Shown here: piece by piece, positions 25,430-30,060 of the stretch
Layout of the letters: every line of letters begins with the position of its first letter
Numbering within the stretch: the first letter of the stretch is position 1
From: JAKSSM01 sp045629065
GTDB taxonomy: Bacteria > Bacillota > Clostridia > Peptostreptococcales > Anaerovoracaceae
Assembly (NCBI GenBank): GCA_045629065.1
Contig: JAZQQK010000023.1
Span: 1 to 30,060, forward strand
DNA length: 30,060 nt
Direction: 5' to 3'
The notes under the pieces: generated by a model
What the model saw: only the letters and a program-made list of their open reading frames with translations
What the model was told of the DNA's origin: nothing
Databases searched by the model: none
Translations under genes and position numbers: made by a program

Positions 25430-26869
25430 ATGGCAAGCAAGATTTATGGTATGACACCTAAGGAAATCGTAGCAGAACTCGACAAGTATATCATCGGTCA
25501 AGATGAAGCGAAAAAATCTGTAGCGATTGCTCTTAGAAACAGATATAGAAGAAGCCTTTTGGACGAAGAAATGCGCGAAGAAATCACACCAAAGAACATC
25601 CTCATGATGGGACCTACTGGTTGTGGTAAGACGGAAATTGCAAGACGTCTTGCAAAACTCATGGATGCGCCATTTGTTAAGGTAGAAGCTACTAAGTTCA
25701 CAGAAGTTGGATATGTAGGTAGAGACGTAGATTCAATGGTTAGAGACCTTGTTGAAGCATCTCTTAGAATTACTAAGCAGTCCAAACTCGAAGAGAAGTA
25801 CTATATTGCTGACAAAATCGTAGAGGAAAAGATTGTAGAAGCAATTATCCCTGGAAAGAAAAAGAAAGAAACAGCAGCGCAGAAGGGACCATTCGACTTC
25901 ATTATGAATTCAGGTGGTTTCACTAGCCAAAAGCAACAGTACATTGACAGCCAAAATGCCAAGTCAGAAGAGCCAAGCAAGGAAGATATGGATGTTGAAA
26001 TGGCTAGAGATCAGGTTCGCCAGCAATTAAGAGATGGCCTTTTAGAAGACCAATACATCGAAATTGAAGTTGTAGCTCAACCAAAGGGCAACCAACTCGA
26101 TATGTCCAATGAAGGAATGTCAATTGCAATCGGAAATATTTTCGGTGCAGACATGCCTCAAAAGACAAGAAAGAAGAACTGCACAGTAAAAGAAGCTCGT
26201 AAGATTTTAAGAGAGCAAGAAGCTGCAAAGCTTATTGATATGGATCAAGTAACTGATGATGCAGTTCATAATGCAGAACAAAACGGAATCATCTTTATTG
26301 ATGAAATCGATAAGATTGCTTCCGGTAATCGCATGGTATCTGGCGCAGATGTATCCAGAGAAGGCGTACAACGTGACATTCTTCCGATTGTAGAAGGTTC
26401 CGTTGTAAATACAAAGTATGGTCCTGTTAAGACTGATCACATCTTATTCATCGGTGCAGGTGCTTTCTCTGTAGCAAAGCCAACAGATTTGATTCCTGAA
26501 CTTCAAGGTAGATTCCCTATTAGAGTTACTCTTGAGAGCTTAACTAAGGAAGATTTTGTAGAGATTTTAACTACTCCTCAGAACGCACTTACTAAGCAGC
26601 ACAAGGCTTTGCTTGAAACTGAAGGCGCTACAATCACATTCACTGAGGATGGTATCGACGAAATCGCTACAATCTCATACCTTATGAATGAGCAGACTGA
26701 AAATATCGGCGCACGTAGACTTCACACTGTAATGGAAAAACTTTTAGAAGATATTTCATACAACATTGCAGAGATGGAAGATAAGAACATCGTTATCGAT
26801 GCTAACTATGTAAAGGAAAGATTCAAAGAAACTATAGCGGCAGAAGATCTTGATAGATTCATTTTGTAA
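25430..26869 (+). CDS. hslU: HslUV unfoldase subunit HslU
   Basis: 479-residue AAA+ ATPase that unfolds substrates and feeds them to HslV. Walker A is GPTGCGKT (61-68), the pore loop GYVGR (94-98), and Walker B IIFIDEIDKIA near 286. The I-domain insertion lies between them (about 110-240). The C-terminal tail EDLDRFIL is the conserved piece that docks into HslV pockets. AGGAGG precedes the ATG. Its TAA stop is followed after one base by the codY ATG, so the two are translationally linked. Confidence 0.97.
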   Translation: MASKIYGMTPKEIVAELDKYIIGQDEAKKSVAIALRNRYRRSLLDEEMREEITPKNILMMGPTGCGKTEIARRLAKLMDAPFVKVEATKFTEVGYVGRDVDSMVRDLVEASLRITKQSKLEEKYYIADKIVEEKIVEAIIPGKKKKETAAQKGPFDFIMNSGGFTSQKQQYIDSQNAKSEEPSKEDMDVEMARDQVRQQLRDGLLEDQYIEIEVVAQPKGNQLDMSNEGMSIAIGNIFGADMPQKTRKKNCTVKEARKILREQEAAKLIDMDQVTDDAVHNAEQNGIIFIDEIDKIASGNRMVSGADVSREGVQRDILPIVEGSVVNTKYGPVKTDHILFIGAGAFSVAKPTDLIPELQGRFPIRVTLESLTKEDFVEILTTPQNALTKQHKALLETEGATITFTEDGIDEIATISYLMNEQTENIGARRLHTVMEKLLEDISYNIAEMEDKNIVIDANYVKERFKETIAAEDLDRFIL

Positions 26870-26870
26870 T

Positions 26871-27641
26871 ATGAGTGAAAACATTTTAACTAAAATTAGA
26901 AAACTGAATTGGGTGCTTTCAAAGAGTACGACAGGCGAGCTTTCATATACGGATTTAAGTAACATTTTGATGGAACTCGGATCTGCGAATGCTTATATTC
27001 TCGATATCGACGGCAAGGTGCTTGGAGTTTCCTATAATAGAAAGTCTGACACATCCACTTTTGAGGATGAATCCGGAGTTGAGAAGATTCCTGCTAGTGA
27101 CAATAAGAAATTTCTTGAAATCACTGAGACTAGAAGCAATATCATTGGTGATGAGCTCACTCCTATCTTAGGCTCTAACTATAAGATGAAGGATAAGTAT
27201 CATGTCATCGTGCCTTGTGTTTGTGGTGGCCAGAGATTAGGAACAATTCTTCTCACTAGATATGACGAAAAGTTCAATGATGAAGATGTCGCAATCCTTG
27301 AATATGGTGCTACGGTTGTCGGTCTCGAGATTCAAAGAAACTTGCAGCTTAAAAAGGCTAAAGAACGCAGTTTAAGAATGGCTTGCGATATGGCTTTTGA
27401 TACACTCTCATTCTCTGAAAAAGACGCTGTAAAGCGAATTTTGAGCGTTATAGACGATGAAGAGGGCATAATAGTAGCCAGCAAGATTGCGCAGCAGTAC
27501 AATCTTACAAATTCTGTTATAGTTAACGCTTGCAGAAAGCTTGAGAGTGCCAGACTTATCGAGACAAAATCTCTCGGAATGAAGGGCACATATATTAAGA
27601 TTGTTAATCCATACTTGAAGGAATCTTATGCTACGATTTAA
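26871..27641 (+). CDS. codY: GTP- and branched-chain-amino-acid-sensing global repressor CodY
   Basis: 256 residues from the ATG at 26871; the open frame extends back to 26850 inside hslU, but MSENILTKIRKLNWVL is the expected N terminus. Residues 1 to about 155 are the GAF-type sensor domain that binds isoleucine/valine in CodY. The DNA-binding winged helix (about 190-256) contains ASKIAQQYNLTNSVIVNACR and ETKSLGMKGTYIKI, very close to known CodY sequence. It represses nutrient-scavenging and virulence genes when amino acids and GTP are plentiful. No own promoter or good Shine-Dalgarno is visible; expression probably depends on hslU read-through. The last 14 bases overlap hflX. Confidence 0.95.
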   Translation: MSENILTKIRKLNWVLSKSTTGELSYTDLSNILMELGSANAYILDIDGKVLGVSYNRKSDTSTFEDESGVEKIPASDNKKFLEITETRSNIIGDELTPILGSNYKMKDKYHVIVPCVCGGQRLGTILLTRYDEKFNDEDVAILEYGATVVGLEIQRNLQLKKAKERSLRMACDMAFDTLSFSEKDAVKRILSVIDDEEGIIVASKIAQQYNLTNSVIVNACRKLESARLIETKSLGMKGTYIKIVNPYLKESYATI

Positions 27642-28917
27642 CGAACAAAACGAAGTAATAACTGAAGAAAAATATAGAGCTATCCTCGTCGGTCTTGAAT
27701 TAGACGAGGATATTTCCTATTCTATGGAAGAATTGGCCGGATTAGCTGAGGCAGACAATGTAGAAGTCCTAGCAAAAGCTATTCAAAAGCTTGAAAAGCC
27801 CAATGCGGCTACTTTAGTAGGCAAAGGAAAGGTTGAAGAACTGGCTGAAATGGTTAAAAACATGGAGGCCGACACTGTGATTTTTAATGATGAACTCACA
27901 GGAATGCAGTTACGAAACCTTGAAGATGCAATTGGCGTTAGAGTTATCGACAGAACAATTCTGATTCTCGACATTTTCGCGGATAGAGCAAGCTCTAGAG
28001 AGGGCAAACTTCAGGTAGAATTGGCGCAGCTTCAGTACAGAATGCCTAGACTCATCGGTTTTGGCAAATCGCTTTCAAGACTCGGCGGTGGTATAGGAAC
28101 TCGTGGTCCTGGTGAACAGAAACTCGAAACAGACAGACGCCATATTGAAAAACGTATGCTTGAGATTAAACGCGAACTCGAGGAAATCAAGCAAAACCGA
28201 GGAGTTCAACGTCAGAAACGTGAAAAGAGCGAGATTCCAGTAGTCGCATTAGTCGGATATACGAATTCTGGTAAATCCGCTCTAATGAATAGATTGCTTT
28301 CTTTAGTAGAAAAGGAAGAGAAGACCGTTTTTGAGAAGAATATGCTGTTTGCGACACTCGACACTCAGCAGAGAAGCGTAGTTCTTGATACGAATCATCA
28401 ATTCATACTTGTAGATACAGTAGGTTTTGTCTCAAAATTACCACACTCACTTGTAAATGCTTTTAAGGCTACATTGGAAGAGGTAGTAGACGCAGATCTT
28501 TTGGTGCAGGTTGTTGATAGCGCTTACGAAAACCACGATTTCCATATTAAAGTGACCGATAATGTTCTAAACGAAATCGGTGCAGGTCAAAAGGAAAAGA
28601 TTATCGCTTTCAATAAAATCGACCTTTTGGAAGATGGCGGTGAGAATATAATTGAAGTTCCTGGTATTGATAACATAATGATTTCAGCAAAGAAAGGTAT
28701 CAATATCGATGCGCTTATCGATCTTATAAAGAAAAAAGTATTTGCTGATACTGTCTGCGCAAAACTTTTAGTACCATTTACTAGAGGCGATGTTTCCTCA
28801 TATTTATGCAGCAAAGCGCAGGTTAATAAGATGGATTATCGCGAAGATGGCACATATTTTGAGGTAGAATTGAAAGAAGCAGATTATCAAAGACTAAAGG
28901 CATACGAAATCAATTAG
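27628..28917 (+). CDS. hflX: Ribosome-associated GTPase HflX
   Basis: 429 residues. HflX splits stalled or hibernating 70S ribosomes, notably after heat stress. The N-terminal domain (about 1-200) has the ATLVGKGKVEEL, VIDRTILILDIFADRA and RLGGGIGTRGPGE signatures. The GTPase domain shows GYTNSGKS (210-217), T243 (G2), DTVGF (263-267) and NKID (329-332). GAAGGA lies 5 bases before the ATG, within the end of codY, so it is co-translated with it. Confidence 0.96.
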   Translation: MLRFNEQNEVITEEKYRAILVGLELDEDISYSMEELAGLAEADNVEVLAKAIQKLEKPNAATLVGKGKVEELAEMVKNMEADTVIFNDELTGMQLRNLEDAIGVRVIDRTILILDIFADRASSREGKLQVELAQLQYRMPRLIGFGKSLSRLGGGIGTRGPGEQKLETDRRHIEKRMLEIKRELEEIKQNRGVQRQKREKSEIPVVALVGYTNSGKSALMNRLLSLVEKEEKTVFEKNMLFATLDTQQRSVVLDTNHQFILVDTVGFVSKLPHSLVNAFKATLEEVVDADLLVQVVDSAYENHDFHIKVTDNVLNEIGAGQKEKIIAFNKIDLLEDGGENIIEVPGIDNIMISAKKGINIDALIDLIKKKVFADTVCAKLLVPFTRGDVSSYLCSKAQVNKMDYREDGTYFEVELKEADYQRLKAYEIN

Positions 28918-28935
28918 ATAATTCGAATACACAGA

Positions 28936-29556
28936 ATGAAACTTTTTACGACAGTAAAAAAAGTCGCTCATATAGAGCAGACCATAGAAAAGTCAAAGTT
29001 TATCGCGCATATTTCTCCCGCCAAAAGCAGGGAAGAGGCTGATGAATTTATTGATGCCATTAGAAAAGAGTATCGAGATGCGACACATAATGTGCCTGCT
29101 ATTGTAATTGGTGAAAAGATGCAAATCCAGTGGGGATCAGATGATGGAGAACCGCAGGGAACTTCTGGCGCACCAATCGTTCAGATGCTTGTGGCAAGTG
29201 GCATAACTAATGTTTGTGTGGTGGTAACTAGGTATTTTGGTGGAATTAAACTTGGACCTGGTGGGCTCGTTAGAGCATATACTTCAAGTGCCAAGCTAGC
29301 AATTGATGAAGCTGGTATTTGCGACTGCGTAGAGAAGATTTTGCTTACGTTTAGCATGGATTATAGTTTTCTGGCAAAACTTCAAAATATCGCAGGCAAT
29401 GACTTTAAGATAGAGAATGTCGAATATTTAGACCAAGTAAAGGTCTCAATTAGCACTACACCAGAGCAGCTTGAAAAGGTAAAAACAAGCATAGCCAATC
29501 TTACTGGTGGCAAGGCTTTGTTTGTGGAAGAAAAAAATTGTGAAATTTATGAATAA
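28936..29556 (+). CDS. yigZ: IMPACT family protein (YigZ/YvyE)
   Basis: 206 residues. N-terminal UPF0029 domain with SKFIAHISPAKSREEAD, the DATHNVPAIVIG block, SDDGEPQGTSGAPI and TRYFGGIKLGPGGLVRAY, and a C-terminal DUF1949 domain. The family resembles eukaryotic IMPACT, an inhibitor of the Gcn2 pathway, but its bacterial role is undefined. It starts 18 bases after hflX with no evident Shine-Dalgarno. It is the last protein gene before the tRNA operon, and no terminator is visible after it. Confidence 0.93.
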   Translation: MKLFTTVKKVAHIEQTIEKSKFIAHISPAKSREEADEFIDAIRKEYRDATHNVPAIVIGEKMQIQWGSDDGEPQGTSGAPIVQMLVASGITNVCVVVTRYFGGIKLGPGGLVRAYTSSAKLAIDEAGICDCVEKILLTFSMDYSFLAKLQNIAGNDFKIENVEYLDQVKVSISTTPEQLEKVKTSIANLTGGKALFVEEKNCEIYE

Positions 29557-29572
29557 TTTCTTCAAAATTTGC

Positions 29573-29604
29573 TTGACAATGAGGGTGAAGTAATGTAATA
29601 TAAT
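29573..29604 (+). promoter_or_regulatory. Promoter of the tRNA operon
   Basis: Perfect TTGACA (29573-29578) with overlapping -10 candidates: TAATAT (29596-29601, spacer 17) and TATAAT (29599-29604, spacer 20). The first fits normal spacing. It lies 32 to 63 bases upstream of tRNA-Val. Confidence 0.8.
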
Positions 29605-29635
29605 TGAGTGTGTCGAGCAGATAAGCCGAACATAT

Positions 29636-29711
29636 GGGAGTTTAGCTCAGCTGGGAGAGCATCTGCCTTACAAGCAGGGGGTCACAGGTTCGAGCCCTGT
29701 AACTCCCACCA
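29636..29711 (+). tRNA. tRNA-Val (anticodon TAC)
   Basis: GGGAGTT pairs with AACTCCC; the anticodon loop CTTACAA gives TAC; the T arm is ACAGG-TTCGAGC-CCTGT. CCA is encoded at 29709-29711. All arms pair well. Confidence 0.97.
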
Positions 29712-29712
29712 A

Positions 29713-29732
29713 GTTCTATCCCCAGATAGAAC
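29713..29732 (+). other. Spacer hairpin between tRNA-Val and tRNA-Asp
   Basis: GTTCTATC (29713-29720) and GATAGAAC (29725-29732) pair perfectly over 8 bp around CCCA. There is no T-run, so this is not a terminator; it may guide processing. Confidence 0.7.
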
Positions 29733-29741
29733 GCAAAGTGC

Positions 29742-29818
29742 GGCCAAGTAGTTCAGTTGGTTAGAATGCCAGCCTGTCACGCTGGAGGTCGTCAGTTCGA
29801 GCCTGATCTTGGTCGCCA
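29742..29818 (+). tRNA. tRNA-Asp (anticodon GTC)
   Basis: GGCCAAG pairs with CTTGGTC (one G-U); the anticodon stem CCAGC/GCTGG carries the loop CTGTCAC, giving GTC. Discriminator G and encoded CCA (29816-29818). Confidence 0.97.
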
Positions 29819-29823
29819 ATTTC

Positions 29824-29843
29824 GAGGCCGAGATAAAGGCCTC
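29824..29843 (+). other. Spacer hairpin between tRNA-Asp and tRNA-His
   Basis: GAGGCC (29824-29829) pairs perfectly with GGCCTC (29838-29843) around an 8-base loop, again without a T-run. Confidence 0.65.
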
Positions 29844-29848
29844 AATAT

Positions 29849-29925
29849 GGTGGGTGTCGGCAAGCGGTTAAGCCCCCGGGTTGTGGCTCCGGTATGCGTG
29901 GGTTCGAATCCCACCCCCCACCCCA
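29849..29925 (+). tRNA. tRNA-His (anticodon GTG)
   Basis: The extra G at 29849 (G-1) faces the C discriminator at 29922, the tRNA-His hallmark. The anticodon loop TTGTGGC gives GTG. T arm GTGGG/CCCAC; CCA at 29923-29925. Acceptor GTGGGTG against CCCCCAC leaves one T-C mismatch at position 6-67. Confidence 0.93.
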
Positions 29926-29932
29926 TATTTAT

Positions 29933-30007
29933 AGGGGTATTGCCAAGCGGTAAGGCAACGGATTCTGATTCCGTCATGCGCAGGTTCGAATCCTGCTACC
30001 CTAGCCA
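29933..30007 (+). tRNA. tRNA-Gln (anticodon CTG)
   Basis: Anticodon stem ACGGA/TCCGT with loop TTCTGAT gives CTG. T arm GCAGG/CCTGC, discriminator G, CCA at 30005-30007. The acceptor is unusual: with a 7-base stem from 29933 the first pair is A-A and the second G-T; starting at 29932 gives full pairing only with one bulged G. Confidence 0.9.
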
Positions 30008-30017
30008 ATTTAATATG

Positions 30018-30040
30018 ATGCCTTGCAAAACGCAGGGCAT
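30018..30040 (+). other. Spacer hairpin between tRNA-Gln and tRNA-Cys
   Basis: ATGCCTTGC (30018-30026) pairs with GCAGGGCAT (30032-30040) over 9 bp with one T-G pair, loop AAAAC. Confidence 0.65.
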
Positions 30041-30045
30041 GATGT

Positions 30046-30060
30046 GGCGACATAGCCAAG
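30046..30060 (+). tRNA. tRNA-Cys, 5' end only (cut by window edge)
   Basis: GGCGACATAGCCAAG matches the start of Firmicutes tRNA-Cys (acceptor GGCGACA, then D-arm GCC). Only 15 bases are in view and the anticodon is not, so identity rests on resemblance. Confidence 0.6.

Noticed and set aside
29792..30059. Two minus-strand open frames of about 60 codons with GFEPTH- and GFEPAH-like peptides
   Set aside because: They run antisense through the tRNA-Asp, His, Gln and Cys genes; such peptides are a well-known artefact of translating tRNA clusters.
1..30060. CRISPR arrays, insertion sequences or prophage genes
   Set aside because: No regularly spaced direct repeats, transposase, integrase or phage structural genes were seen on either strand.

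Overview
The window reads as a chromosomal segment of a low-GC, Gram-positive anaerobe, most likely a member of Clostridia. The evidence is CodY together with HslUV, an IspH-ribosomal S1 fusion, strong AGGAGG-type ribosome binding sites, and tRNAs with encoded CCA ends. I cannot name the genus. Apart from the first gene, nothing looks like prophage, insertion sequence, CRISPR or integrated element. No stretch longer than about 300 bases lacks a gene; the longest gap is the roughly 240 bases between trkA and yraN.

Left region (1-9273). The 3' part of a very large surface or secreted protein with Ig-like modules is open at the left edge and ends before a strong hairpin. Next comes a tightly coupled set: an unusual 554-residue zinc-ribbon / coiled-coil / membrane / DUF1002-like / SH3b protein, then rnhB and rbgA (ylqF), each joined by a TAATG stop-start overlap. 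A bidirectional terminator follows.

Middle region (9274-19736). Minus-strand plsC-like acyltransferase and gltS overlap. They diverge from rarA (mgsA), which is followed by ispH-rpsA. The fusion ends at a 104-bp inverted-repeat element lying between convergent genes. On the minus strand there is a potassium-uptake operon, trkA followed by two tandem trkH paralogues.

Right region (19737-30060). A plus-strand series carries yraN, comM (yifB), dprA, topA, hslV, hslU, codY, hflX and an IMPACT-family gene (yigZ). This is a conserved housekeeping, DNA-processing and regulation block. It ends at a tRNA operon, Val-Asp-His-Gln and the first bases of Cys, driven by its own promoter. Its spacers contain hairpins.

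Points most worth a second look: the 554-residue membrane protein coupled to ribosome and RNA maintenance genes; an internal Shine-Dalgarno plus ATG exactly at the IspH/S1 junction; the 104-bp branched inverted repeat; a hammerhead-like core upstream of yraN with a defective stem I; a ComM homologue lacking its usual PHH motif; and acceptor-stem mismatches in two tRNAs. I see no clear, complete novel multi-gene system.
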